A DNA stretch of 64,000 nucleotides from Plenodomus lindquistii (lineage: Eukaryota > Ascomycota > Dothideomycetes > Pleosporales > Leptosphaeriaceae), in NCBI GenBank assembly GCA_025504975.1, contig JANUWI010000021.1, positions 620,001 to 684,000 on the forward strand. Reading direction: 5' to 3'. Made by a program: the position numbers and the translations under genes. The notes beneath the pieces were generated by a model. That model saw only the letters and a program-made list of their open reading frames with translations, did not search any database and was not told where the DNA came from. Position 1 is the first letter of the stretch. Every line of letters starts with the position of its first letter. Below, in pieces: positions 21,854 to 34,317 of this stretch.

Positions 21854-24485
21854 ATGGCCAAGCGCAAATGTTCGACAGACGACTCGCCGTCTGCACAGCA
21901 CCGCATCGCTACGCAACTTCTTAAGGGCGACGCACGCAAGCACACATATGTTACGGATGGCACAAACCATGCGTACTTCGAAGTGCGGTTACGAGAACCA
22001 AACCAATGGGATACCGAGGAGAAGCACGGGACCGAAGACGGAATCGGTCTCGTGTGTGTTGAGCCTCCACAGGGCTGGAGAGACTGCTCTCAAGACCAGC
22101 GCGACAAAACCAACCTGACAGCATCATGGATGCGTCCCGTCACTTCACTGTCCTCTCGCGTGGCGAGACAGCCGGCTTTGGACATAAAGAACAAGTTGTG
22201 TATCGAATACACAAGAGACGACAGTCACAAGTTTAAGCTCGTCGGGTCCGACCTGCAGCACGAGGTCAAGTTCTTGTCGTTGTCCGCACTTGCTGGACCG
22301 CGCGCACCAGCCAAACCACGCATTGTCAAGCGCGGCATGTTCGAGTCAAAACCCCGCGTTGTCCGGTCCTATGTGGATAGTGATGAAACTATTCATTACA
22401 GTCATCACGGCTGCGGCAAATGCGACAAACCGTTAGTTGCCGACATGTTTGTTTTCTGTGTTCGTTGCAATAACGCCATTTGCGTCTCATGCACTCGGGT
22501 CGAAAACAGACGACCCTTCCGGACTCATTACAACGTCGACCACGGCGGACTTGTATTACAGGATTGTGACAAGGCTATCGTAACTTGTCCAACGTGCCGG
22601 TTCCTGCCGCAGTCTGTACTCGTTCAAGCTACGAGAGAACCACCCGGCCACCCCAATTGGATGGCCATCTCCTTTGACATGGGCACGACTTCTCTGAAGG
22701 TGTTATTTTCCTACTCTGCAGAGGGCAAATCTGGGGCCCAGGCTATCGATAGCTTGCCATCCACCAGTGTCCGTCTTTCTGGAGGGAAAATTTTCGCTAA
22801 TGATGGAGCTCCAGTACAGGGCTCCACGGAGTTTCTTGAGGTCAAGCCAATCAAATTGGCAATATGCGATGAGGCTACCAAGGCAAAGATCGAGCAGAGA
22901 CAAGTCAAGGTTGCAGATATCTTCGATCACTTCTTTGAGCGCGCTTTCCGGCAGATTGAATTGCATCAGGGGACAGATTTGGAACGCTGGGTCCAGGAAA
23001 CCAACAGCTCAAACGAGTCAATAGATGTCTACTTAGCCATCGCACACCCTTCTGGGTTGGGGTTAAACGACATTGACCTGCTAATGACAGCGCTGTATCA
23101 CTGCGGCGAGCGATTCTGTGAAGAGGTTTTGAAGATCAAGGAATCGAAGCTTCAGGTGGTTCACATGGCAGAATCGGAGGCCGCCCTTAGAATGGTGATG
23201 AGCAAGGTTCCACTACCACCGGGCAGCACGTGCCTAGTCCTTGACTGCGGCGGTACAACTCTTGTAAGGACACATGTTAAGTTTGCTGGCAACAGATCAC
23301 ACTAACACGCAAGAACAGGATGCAACAATTGTTGAGACTAGCCCTGAAGACCGACTTCACATGAAGAAATATCTTCGCTCCACCTCGTTACTATACGGCG
23401 CTGAGAATAATGTTGATGAGCTTTCCAGGCTGACTCAGAAGCTAACAGGAGAAGGGGTACTCAGCCGGGATCATGCCAGAAATCTGATCTTGCCATCAAC
23501 TTTGAGCAGAGATCCTACATGGCCCGCCGGCACCAAAGACATCTGGGATAGGCTGTATGCCAGTCGTTTGGGCAGTTTGGAGAAATGGTTGAAGTCCGTG
23601 TGCGACGATGCGATTGCGCATGCGAAAAAGTCAAGCAGCAAGTTGCAGGTGCTCATCACGGGTGGCGGTTTTTTCGATTCAGAGGTGAAACGCAGGGTCA
23701 AGGACCGATTTGACTCAAACGTTATCATCCATGAGCAGATATCAACCCAAAACAGGTAAGTTGATCCCTGATGTTTAGTCAACATCATCATATTAATTCG
23801 TTGCAGGGAGAGCACTGTGGTGCATGGACTTCACGAGTACACGTGCAGCTGGGTACAAACTTCATCTCCCCACGACTCTAGCATGACGATATTACAAGAG
23901 AGTGACGAGGACTTGGAACCTGCCTCCGAAGCCATTTACCATATTGTGCAAGTGCGGAAAGGCGATTGCCTAGACGGAAAGACGATACTTCCGCTAGCGC
24001 AGGCGATGCTTGGGGAGACTATCACAATCAAGCCGCATTGGGTGAAGGACACCGAAGCCAAGGTGCGTCTGGTCACTTGTGATGCCGAGCTTGGCAGCAC
24101 AGAAGTCAAGCATGACTTCCTGAGTGTCACTGGCCTTGAAAAGAGCGCACTGCGCACTGTGGCAACGACAAGCGTTGCGGAGCCGGCCAACGGTGAGTTG
24201 GTCAAAGTCGCTTGCACGCCGTTCCCACACGGGCGTAGCGTGGTTGTGCACTCCTTGCTTATAGACAAGCAAAAGGAGTTCGAAATTGACTTCATGTCAA
24301 CTTCGGCACACGCCCTGCGAAGGGGTCATTCAAACAACACGACCAAGGTCCACACTTTGGACGTGTGTGACCTGCAGGGGTCTCTGGTCATCACGCGATG
24401 TGATGAGCTGCTGGAGGCGCCTGAGGATACACCATGTACCAAGGGTTCTAGCAACATGGACTGGAGTCCGGAAAGCGACGAGTGA
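21854..24485 (+). CDS. ZZ-finger plus Hsp70-like (HSPA12-type) ATPase, 841 aa, three exons
   Basis: Exons are 21854-23263, 23319-23755 and 23807-24485. The introns (23264-23318, 55 nt, with CTAAC branch site; 23756-23806, 51 nt) have GTAAG donors and CAG acceptors. Splicing restores the second phosphate motif exactly at the first junction: D464-C-G-G-T-T-L470 is followed by D471. Phosphate-1 is D275-M-G-T-T and the adenosine motif is I583-T-G-G-G, so the Hsp70/actin-type ATPase core spans about 270-600. Ahead of it, Cys187, 190, 202, 205, 210, 213 and His225, 230 have ZZ-type zinc finger spacing, with further Cys at 238, 245 and 248. Residues 1-175 and the acidic C-terminus (about 600-841) are unassigned. 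Hsp70-like proteins of the HSPA12 type bind ATP but lack a standard substrate domain. The role is unknown, and a ZZ finger suggests protein-protein or ubiquitin-related recruitment (inference). Confidence 0.88.
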
Positions 24486-25538
24486 TAAGTAGAGATTGTC
24501 GCCTCTGGATATAGTTTGAGGCGAGTGTACCTTTGGATATGGGCGTTTTAGACACTTGGGGTTTTCTGGAGCACTTCTACACTTTTCCTCTAGCATGGCG
24601 TGTTACTGGTGCAGTAATGGAGTTTCGGGGCGGCGGCTGGTTTACATGGCTATATATCCTATTGTTATATTAGGTATTTGATGAATGATCTCATGACTCT
24701 TGTACTTGTGCTTTTCCAATCGATACTTTTCTGATTCTTCCGCTATTCGGGCGCCTTGTTTTCCTTGGAACCAAGATGACATCCACGCTCACGCTTCTGC
24801 AACACAGCTTGCTCGACCGTTGTGACTGGCTCGGCATCCCAAGTGTCAAATAGAATGGCTGTTAGCTGCTGTACTAGGCTTGAATTGTATTTACGACGCC
24901 TGAGGGCGCAGCCACCAAGTTATCCCGCTGGGTCTAGATTGCCATTGACGAATACCACACCATGGTATGCTCGGATGTGGCGATTAGTAGCAGCTAGACG
25001 TGCTAAGACTGTTGAAAATAGCAGGTAAAGGCACATCCCTTGTATACTTAACAGCTATGCTCTTACCTGTGCTCTAGCCGGCGATCCTTAACGTCGCTGG
25101 GGTGAACAGCAGAGAGCTTGACGTTGGGCTGGGGCGGAAGATGCAGACAAGCTTGGATAGTAAAACACAAGGGAATAGATAATGCCGCCTGGCTTAGAGT
25201 CGGGTAGTATATGGATCAACTTTATTAAAAGAATGTAAGAGCGAAGAAGAGTTTGCTTCAAAGTTGCGCTGTGCACTTTAAATGCGCCGCGATATTTTAA
25301 GCCAATAAGATGCAAGCGGTGGTGACCGCTCGTCCAATCAGCATTGAAGATGGCCGCAAATCCCACGCCACCTACACTCTCTCGTCTGCACTCGCGCTGC
25401 TGCGTTTTGTCTCGCCTCCACCCGCCTCCATCACGATCAGACACTATGGGACACTTGCTGATGTTTGTGCATTCGTGTACAGCGCACTTTGCGGGCTATG
25501 TTTAAGAATTGCACCGCTTGCTCGCTTGAACCCTATAG

Positions 25539-25590
<52 letters not shown>

Positions 25591-28050
25591 CTCACAGCTG
25601 TCGCGGTCCCCGGGAGCAATGGGTAGTCAGCTCACATCCAAAGTGCGCGCCGAATTTGTTGCCGTGGGACCTCTAACCGGATCTTTTACTTGCTCTCTTA
25701 GTAAGAACAACTAACTATCATCATTAACACTCTGCCAACATTGGAACAAGTCTGCTGCAGCTCTACCGCACTATTCTCATATCAGTCAGCCATTAGAATA
25801 GGACACCAGTACTAAGGGGAGGCGTTGATAGGCCAGCTTGCCTGTTTTGTAAATTGGCGATCGTTACCACTTTCTCTCTCCAGCCTCATTAATGATTGGC
25901 TGGCCGATATACAAAAGATAGCGCGGTGTAGGCGTGTCGTTCGTCGGCACCTTCATCACTGGACTACCTGTACATGCTCTTGTATTGTCAACCTCCGCTG
26001 TCTACGCGTTCGCGGCAAACCACGGGCGCAACGAGCTTGGTGATTGGCACTGGCAACGTTATCACGGCGCATTGTCGCATCGTCCCATTGTCGCATTGCC
26101 TCTAGGGTCTCGGAAGGGCAGTAATAAGCCTCTGGCTCTCTGGTGCCGCCGGCCTCGAAACTAACTTACCGCCATGATGCCTCCACACGCTGTAAGAGTT
26201 CAGTCCACGTCCACAGCGCTCGCACCTTGTCCCTATAGCATCACCTAGCTCTCTAACGGCTACTTAAAGCATAAACACCTACCACGAGTGCAGACTCTCG
26301 CGCGAGTTGCCTATCGCGATTTCGTCACGACTATAACTGCTATATTGCGCGCAGCTTCCAGAGGCCATGCCCGTTACAAATTCACGACCAGCATTCGCAT
26401 ACGAGCACTGGGATTTGCAGAAGTGCGCGGCGTGTTTCATCCCATCTAGGCAAGATAGTGTATGTAGTATTTGCTATTTGATGCGTTTTTCAAGACTTCC
26501 CATCCGCGAGTGGTAAGCGCAAGGTTTACTGTGTGCAATAATTCAACGTTCAGCTGGTGTTTTACGACGCCAAGAACGTCCTCGTCAACATTCTCACAAT
26601 CCCCTGATTGGAAGGACTTACGCGCACTATCTGCTAACGGGTGTCGCGAGCCAGATGGAAGTATAGCAGGGGTAGCTCTGTGTTCGGCCTCGATGGCAAT
26701 GTAGAACCCCGATGGATAGGCCCTGAGGTGGCGGTTGGGATTAGGCCAGGCGCTCGCGTGCGTTACCGCCGGCCCGGACTCGGCATCCCGCAAGCGCCCA
26801 AAAGTTGACTAGGGCCAATCAAGCGTGAATGCTATCCATGTCGACCCCATGCTCCTCGGGCATCAGCACAGCTTGGGTACCCCACTCTCTCCTTTCTCGC
26901 TTATTCTTATTCGCCTACTGTGCCTTATGGACGTGCCCGACTTCCCTATCATGATCAGGGATAGGAGTGGACGGGATATCAACTCCGTTTCAGGCGACAC
27001 AAGGAAGCCAGATAGCGGTGGCTAGGGGCAGCATATTGGGGGCGTACAGGAGGCTCCTTCAACATGTCCTTTCATGTCATCATTACAACGTGAATAAGCC
27101 TCAACTTTGGCTTCCTCGGAGAGATGAGAATAGTAGCTCGCCCACTCCCGTCCTTGCAGCGAGGAATAATTTCCCGGTAGCGGATCTGGAAATCTCATGG
27201 AATTGGCATGCTGTAGATACATATCTTATACAATCAGCACGGGATACTCACAACGGGATTTGGGCAGAGCTGCGATGTCTTCGAGGAGCTACGCGCCTAG
27301 ATGACATTTCATGAGCGCGCCAAGTTCAGGTCGACACATCGAGTCGTACCCCAGGCAAATGGCATAGGATTTTGCAGTGGAGAGATGTCCACTTGTTTGC
27401 ATATGTGGCTTACCACTCACACCCAGGTACAGTACAGTCAAGTTACTTGTTGTGAAATGTTCATCATAACGAATTCGAAACTGCTCCGCGGTACTGTGGA
27501 AGTCCCCGTGTTCACCATAGCAAATCAACCCCCCCCCCCCTGAAAACAATGCTTTGTAACCTTATTTTATTGCTTCTCTTCACACCTGCTCACTTTTGAA
27601 CATATATACCGTTGTATTTCTGCAGATGAACGTTGTTTTCTTGTATAGTGCTAATGGTAGCCATCGCAGCCTCACCGCTCCATGCTCAAGCAGACCCCCA
27701 TCCATGAAGATTCGTCAAGCACACAACTACGCCAGTGCATGCTGTACGACCATCCTAAAAATCCTCCATGTAAGGGATGCTCTGTGCAGCTGCCAGGCGA
27801 CCGGGCCATGTCCCGCAGATGACCATTCTATCCACTCATACTGTGCCTTTGGCTCTGCGATTGTACCACAAGGATTCACTACCATACTCGTTTTGCATTA
27901 TGGACATCAGATGGAAGCTCCAAGTGTTTGAAAATGCAGAGGTTTTTCTGTATATGTATCCGTCACCCACGCTTTCTAATAGCCTGACAGTCAAAACATT
28001 GATCATCTCACCTACAATTTTCATTTCCCACCTTTCAACAACGTCAAGAA
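24486..28050. other. Intergenic stretch, no gene recognised
   Basis: Short frames only. A minus-strand frame of 115 codons at 26446-26793 has ordinary composition but no motif. A plus-strand frame at 25934-26164 has one hydrophobic segment. A run of ten C lies at 27531-27540. The 300 bp before 28051 are the presumed promoter of the aminomutase gene, with no assignable element. Confidence 0.35.
25542..25590. repeat. (CT)n(CA)n compound microsatellite
   Basis: A CT run from 25542 to about 25576 passes directly into a CA run ending at 25590. Confidence 0.95.
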
Positions 28051-29725
28051 ATGCTTGCGTTGTACGCTAAATGGCGATTCCAGACGTCATTGTCATCCAT
28101 CTACCAACGTTCCCCGCTTCCACACAGGTTTGGTTCCACCTATGCGCTGGAAGAGCGATATTGGGCGCGAGTTTGCCCATGGAAGGATATCACGCATGAG
28201 CAATTCATTTCGCACAGTTGGCAGGCAAGTCTCCCAGTATCAAGACGCCTAACCACTGCTAAAGATGCAGCAGTTGAACAACACGATTAAAAACAAGGCA
28301 GAATTGCATAATTTCCTGTCTGCCACACTGCCGGCTGAGCTAGGTCCCACGCGAGACGGAAATTTCAGGCACATCAAGACAAGAGACGACTTTATTGAAG
28401 ATGCTGTTGCCGCCCTCCATATCACGCCTATGGCCATTCGCCTGACGCCTCATCTCCTTTCGTGCATTGACTGGAACAACGCTTTGGACGATCCGGTCCG
28501 TCGACAATTCATTTCCCTCAAGGGCAGCATGCTTCCCGACCCAAAGCACGCAAAGTTGGATTCGCTAGAGGAGGAGGCGGATAGTCGTACGTTTCCTGCG
28601 TCCCTTGTATGTCCATTGCTAACATGCCTAAGCTGTACCGGGTCTGGTCCATCGGTATCCGGGTAGAGCTTTATTCTTGGGTAAGCCTGAAGTTCTACAG
28701 CAATGTACCTGTCTGTTCCTCTGACATGATTCAGCCACTTCGATTTGTCCAGTATATTGCCGATTCTGCACCCGGTCCTACGCAGTTGGTGGGAACACCG
28801 AATCAGTTGCGGCGAAGCGACCGCAGAAGCCAAGTCGAAAGCGGTGGGAGGTCATCTTCCAGCACATCGAGTCAACTGAGTCCTTGGAAGACATCGTGCT
28901 CTCTGGTGGTGATACGTTCTATCTTGAACCGCCGCACCTCCGGGAGATTGTTGAGCGGTGCGTATCATCTCAGAACGAGGGGCGGACATTGGTGGCTAAT
29001 TCTTGTCTAGTCTATTGAGTATCCCGCACGTACGCCGGATCCGTGTCGCGACCAAGGGACTTGGGGTCGCTCCTGGACGCTTTCTCGATGATTCCAAAGA
29101 CGGTTGGGCGAACACGTTGATTGATCTTTCTAATCAAGGCCGCAAGCAAGGCAAGCAAGTATGTCTCCACACGCATATCAATCATGCCCAGGAAATTACC
29201 TGGGTGTCGAAGATGGCTGCACAGCGACTGTTTGAAAATGGCGTGATTGTCCGCAATCAGGCCGTGCTATTAAGAGGTGTGAATGACAACTTCCAGGCTC
29301 TTTATGAGCTTATCAAGACCCTGGCCGACAACAACATCCAGCCGGTAAGAAAGCTGACCTCCCTTAATTGGAGTCTTCACGTCTAAACTCAACTGCAGTA
29401 CTATGTGTATCAATGCGATATGGTGCAAGGAGTTGAAGATCTTCGGACACCACTGAGCAAGATCCTTAGGCTGGACAAGGAGCTGCGCGGCACTTTTTCT
29501 GGCTTCATGATGCCATCATTCGTAGTTGATCTACCGGGCGGTGGGGGTAAACGCCTTGTGTCTACCTATGAGTCTTATGATGAAAGTGTAGGCGTGGCTA
29601 CATACACAGCGCCGGGCTTGCCAGGTCTAAAGGGCCTCAAGACGTATACTTACTACGACCCGCAGCCGCATCACAGTGCTGATCACAACGAGACATCGGA
29701 GCAACCCTACCGTAGCTATGGCTAG
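28051..29725 (+). CDS. L-lysine 2,3-aminomutase-family radical SAM enzyme, 473 aa, six exons
   Basis: The exons are 28051-28224, 28271-28586, 28633-28680, 28735-28957, 29011-29344 and 29399-29725, and every junction keeps the frame. The family uses S-adenosylmethionine, a 4Fe-4S cluster and PLP to move the alpha-amino group of lysine to the beta carbon. The cluster motif is C184-x3-C188-x2-C191 (CPVYCRFC), assembled just after the third intron. The SAM-binding GGD is 237-239, and the PLP-lysine motif PGGGGK ends at K416. Strongly conserved blocks are LVHRYPGRALFL, RNQAVLLRGVND and YYVYQCDMVQG. Residues 1-30 are basic and hydroxylated with no acidic residue, typical of a mitochondrial presequence, where Fe-S clusters are made. 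The first intron has a GC donor (AG|GCAAGT). Its acceptor could be 28264 or 28270; the latter gives the better match. The substrate in fungi is not established, so a related amino acid is possible. Confidence 0.92.
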
Positions 29726-32700
29726 ACATTCTATAATAGGCTAAACGTCTCAGCGAATAAGAGTACAACATAAGCGGAAGGCTTGCGAGCTGCCAATGAA
29801 ACCCTCGTGTGAAAACAATCCAGTGCTACCCGAGGTGAGATATCTAAAGTCGTGATCAGGTATGCACATAATCAACGTGCAGAGAACTTTGTCCCTGGCC
29901 TTGCTATCTATGTTCGAGATTTTGAAATGCCCTTTGGTTTTCATCAAATGAAGATCAGCCATGATGTCAGCTGCACCTGCTTTGGAAGAAGACCGGCCAT
30001 GTACAACACCCACGTTATGTGCTCTCACGCGACTCCACTGCGCACTCGCATCAGCCTGCACGGCCAGTCCACATCTCACCCAGCCCTGATCATTGCCCGC
30101 ACTCAGACCACCCAGGTCATAACACCCTGCCCTTCAGGCGTGCCAACTTCAACCCAGCATAAAGTTGGAAATCTCAATACTCGCAAGCAGCAACACCAAG
30201 TCTCTCCTCTTCTAGAGCCCGGAGTCTGTATCTGCAGCTCAAGAGCCACACACCCGCACCTACACTTCCGAGATGCGGCAATATCTCGCCGGGCTTTCCT
30301 CTAACCTGACGATGCTCACTAAACCTTTGTACCAAGACTACCTCGTCGCCGAGCCCCCTCAGTATGGATGCACCCTCTCAGGCGCGAGAGAGGCCTTCAT
30401 CTAGGCACCTCCCGATTGCATCGCTCACCGACGCTACGCATGCCTAGTTATTCCTGTCTTGCCTGTACCCAGCACAAGCCATATAGATAGCTTGTCCAGG
30501 CTTGTTGCGCCCAAAGTACTGGTGTATCTGCCGAAGTGCAACGGAAGCTCATCGATGAGGCAGTTGGCCTGGGCGCGCTGGCCGTTGTTGTGCCGGTCAC
30601 TGCTAGTGCTAGGGCTTAGCGGTGGTGGCACACCGTGTTTGTGTTTGTGTTCGTGCGTCGGCGCGGACGGAAATGGAGGAAATCGACGATGTGAACATGT
30701 CTAGGGACGGCATGGGAATTGCGACCTCCACGGGCTGACATGAAGAAAATTGGACCCAACACCTAGAGACTCGCATAGATGTTAGATTTGAATGTGGTTC
30801 AAGACGGGCCGCTCACAGTGAATATGTATTACGCCAGCAGCCTAGCAAATGCGCGGACCTTGGTCAAGGCTGGCTGAGTGTTGTTCCCTCTATGAGGCCT
30901 TCTCGACGACACGTACGCGACGGAGATGCTTATCCAACCGCCCAAATTGATGCTGGCCTGCGTGTAGAAGAGTGTACCAGGTCAAAGCCTGGATGAGGAA
31001 GTTGGAGGCAAGTCTGGCTGCAAGCGCTCCATGTTCCAGGCTCGCTCGGGTGTGGTCGAATTGCATGTGCCGACAAGGGCGACCTGGCCCTCTGGAAGGA
31101 TCGGGGTGATGGGCGTTACGGGCATTGCTAGGTGCTGGTAGTCGTGTTGTTCGCTGCTGCGCGTGTGCAAGCTCACGCGTGGTGCAGGTAATAGGTTCGG
31201 GGGCTATGGCCTAGCTAGTGGATCACATCATGCGCCATAGCCAACGAAAGTGCGAGTTGTGCGCGTCGCAGCTTCATGTTCTGGTCACGCCATGTGGGTG
31301 AGTGGTGATGGTGTGGGGGCCGCGATGCGCCGCGACTGCCGGGTGTCGACGCCCGTGGCGGGGGGGGGGGTTCGCCAAGACAGTGGCCCTGCGCGCGCCG
31401 TGCCTGCCGCTGCGACTAGTCCATCTACGACAACGCCATATCGCCCCACTCCATCGGCATAGCCCTGGCGCTGCAAGGTAAACAGCAAGAAGACGGGCGA
31501 GTGGTGTGGTGCAAAGACGACGGACATGGGTGAGGGGAATGGCGAGAAGAATTGAAGAAGCTGATCCGCACCTCTGCACAATCATAGTGACCTTTTGATG
31601 CAATGTCAACTCGATCCCTTGATGTGCTCTTCTCAGACTGAATGGGCTCTAGCAAAAACAGGTCACACTAAGGCAAGCGACGGGCAAGCATGGTTGGTGT
31701 AGGACATCCGCACAGTACAAAGATTTTGCTTAGTAATGCCTCCAAGCACGGACACTGGGTTCCCGCCAGTGCTTCTTACGAGCTTGAACTCACGCGAACC
31801 CAACCCCAGCCATCACGTCGGGTACTTTTGCCGTCGATGCTTTGCAGCCTTGCTATCGCCTTTGAACATGGCAGCTTGTCCAATACGACACAAGAGACAG
31901 TAATGGCGGTCGCTGCGCACCAATTCAGAGCTTAGAGGCACCACCTACCATGAGCCACGGGCATGGGTGACGCAGCCGCAAACACGCCATCAACAACAAG
32001 AAACTCACGACTCGGACTGCTACTGAATGTCAGTCTGTTCTTGCGACTTTCTCACCCTCTCAACCATTCCTTCGCTTACTTACTCACTTCCACGAAGATT
32101 CTGCCTCTTCAGTGCTTGTGCTTGTTTTCAACACGTCACCGACTTCGCTCTCCTCGACTTTTACCTCCTTGTTCCAGTTGGACTTGGACCTCAACCCTCA
32201 GCACGCATCGCCGCTAACAAAGTACTACGGAGACCGCCAAGCAGGATCGCTCTCAATTGAGATGTGACTCCATGCAACTTCAAAGAAGCGCAGCAAGCCT
32301 GCAGTCGAGCACACGTCGCAGGCACAGCTCCATACAAGTGCTATCAAACATCATCAGAACCCAAGCCTCACCGAGCACCGGGCACCGCGCGGTAAGTCCA
32401 GCACAGCTTTAGCAGACTTCCATTGTACGGACACACGCTGGACATCGTAACTGACATGTGTTCGCTTGTAGTCAATCCAAGCCAACAACACCTTCGAACC
32501 CATGGCGTCCCGCCTGACCACCCCGAATCCCCAAAATACACGAGACCTCGAAATGTCGCAGCACACGCGCAGTTTCGCAAAACGTTGTATCGCCCTTCAA
32601 GCAGCTCAAGATCTGCTGCCAGATCCAGAGCGTCGGCCGCGAGGAATACAAGATATCCGTGCCCAGGGCGCTGGCTAAGATGTGAAGTTAGGATGGATAG

Positions 32701-33116
32701 AGGAGCGCCATGACGGGCAACGGCACTGACTGCATACACATTGTGCCATACTCTGATGTGCGATTCAGTGCCTACAGCCTCTACGAGATCTGGTACTGGA
32801 ATGAGATAGCGGGCCAGCCGTGCCGCCCATGCAGTGGTACTCTGACCTGTTCGCGTGTAAGTGGAAAGTGCGTTGTCGCTGCTGCGTGCGAGCGTGAGGC
32901 TGACATGGCTACATCTAGTGCTTCACATATGAGCGTTTGGTGTAGGCGCGACTGAAGCTTTTCTGATGGCGAGTAAGAGCGCTTTGAGCCCACCTTTGTC
33001 CGCGCACATGGAGCACTTGAACCTGCCTTCTGCTCTTCGGAATTCTCTTCGCTACCCCCATCACCCCTTGTGCCCATCATGGTCTCGTTGAGCACTCAAG
33101 CCGAGATCGTCCGCCT
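29726..33116. other. Intergenic stretch, no gene recognised
   Basis: Overlapping frames of up to 150 codons lie on both strands and none has a known signature. The GC-rich part at 30440-31600 contains fragments that look protein-like in more than one frame (for example around 30500-30600) but cannot be joined. A run of nine or more G lies at about 31361-31371. Confidence 0.35.
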
Positions 33117-33311
33117 TTGGCGGCATGGTCAGCAGCGGCGACTACTCTTCCCTCGCTCAACACCCACCCTGACTCTAGCCTCGCCGTGGTTCTCGCGCAG
33201 CTACAGCCCGGTCGGAGCGTTTTCGACGTGGGCGCTGGCCGGAGCCGCTTCCTTTCCGCCGCGAAGCAGCGAGTGGGCAACGGCTCCTGCGTCGTAGTGG
33301 ATGCCGTCTAG
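33117..33311 (+). pseudogene. SAM-dependent methyltransferase fragment
   Basis: The 64-codon frame ends in a segment matching motif I of class I methyltransferases: LQPGRSVFDVGAGRSRFLSA, followed by a short helix and a VVVDAV strand, the place where SAM is bound (DVGxGxGxLS with the second core Gly replaced by Arg-Ser). In the UbiE/CoQ5-like group this is followed by about 150 more residues, which are absent: a TAG follows at once and a dispersed repeat begins 11 bp later. I read this as a scrap of a gene, about a quarter of the domain. The upstream part has no clear start. Confidence 0.45.
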
Positions 33312-33321
33312 GACTTTGTCC

Positions 33322-33407
33322 CACCGCGTTCTACCTGGACTTGGTCGTCTCTGTCGCAAGTCTGCACTCCGCGACAGTCAACATCTGGATGCCTCTCCTC
33401 GGCACGG
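33322..33407 (+). repeat. Dispersed repeat, copy 1 (second copy at 47288)
   Basis: 86 bp aligned without gaps to 47288-47373, with 13 mismatches. In both places one frame reads PTAxYLDxVVSVASLHSxTV followed by a short Trp-containing tail, so the repeat is probably coding in origin. Here the frame is interrupted on both sides. In the second copy it is open for 135 codons. Confidence 0.75.
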
Positions 33408-34317
33408 CTTGGTTCGGCTTCAACGCAGCTCGCTTTGGTCTTTCTGGATCTTGTCCCCTCACGCAGCACGTCATGGTCGTTGTCGTGCACGAGATCGATG
33501 AGGTAAGCTAGGAACAGAACCTGCTTGTCAGTGGGAGGAAGGGGGGTGGTAACGCTGTTTCCTGCTTCACCTACTCAGCGCTGTACCACTCGTTCGCACA
33601 TCACGTCCACACAAGCTCGTGGCTGCGCAAGGATCACGTTGGCTAATCCTCTCTACCATCTGGGCCTCCTTGACGTCTTTGGCCCTCTTCTTCTTCGAAG
33701 GCCGCGAAAGGGAGCAGTAGCTCTAGGTGGCCCCGGTCACGTCGGCCGCCCTGGTATGCTGCAAGCGTCTGTCGAACATTGAGCACTGCGACCCCCATCG
33801 TTATCGCACTTGTCTCCGCAAGCACATGGCTCCGAAAGGGCTCGCGGCCTAGCCTGCATTGCGCTGCTGGTACCTATCCTCACGCGTTCCTGCACTCTCT
33901 ATGTCTTAGACAGTGCAGGCGGCGGCCTGTACACGACATACCACCTCAACAAGGCAGTAGGCATGGAGCCAGGCATGCCAGACGACAGCCACCACATCAT
34001 GCATATCCTAGTCGTTTCAGGCGCGTGGGTCAACACTACTGACGCGTTATCAGTAGGTGCGAGGCGGCCGATGGTGTAGTAACCCAGGCGAAGGCACCCA
34101 CCTACCGCATCACGACTGGATGTTTGACGCAAGATAACACCTAACCACCAAGATTCGGCCACCTAGGACGCCAAGCTTGTCCTTCCTCCCCCGACTTCAC
34201 ACCACGCGCATCTCGCTAGCTCAACCTCACTCGCACCCGTCATGGGCCGCCGATACCATCGCCTGCCGACGCGACCGGCAAAACAATTGACACCTCCGCG
34301 ACCGATACCGCTGTGGG
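33408..34317. other. No gene recognised
   Basis: Short overlapping frames only. A plus-strand frame near 33780-34079 and a minus-strand frame at 33899-34162 oppose each other, and neither has a known motif. Confidence 0.35.
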
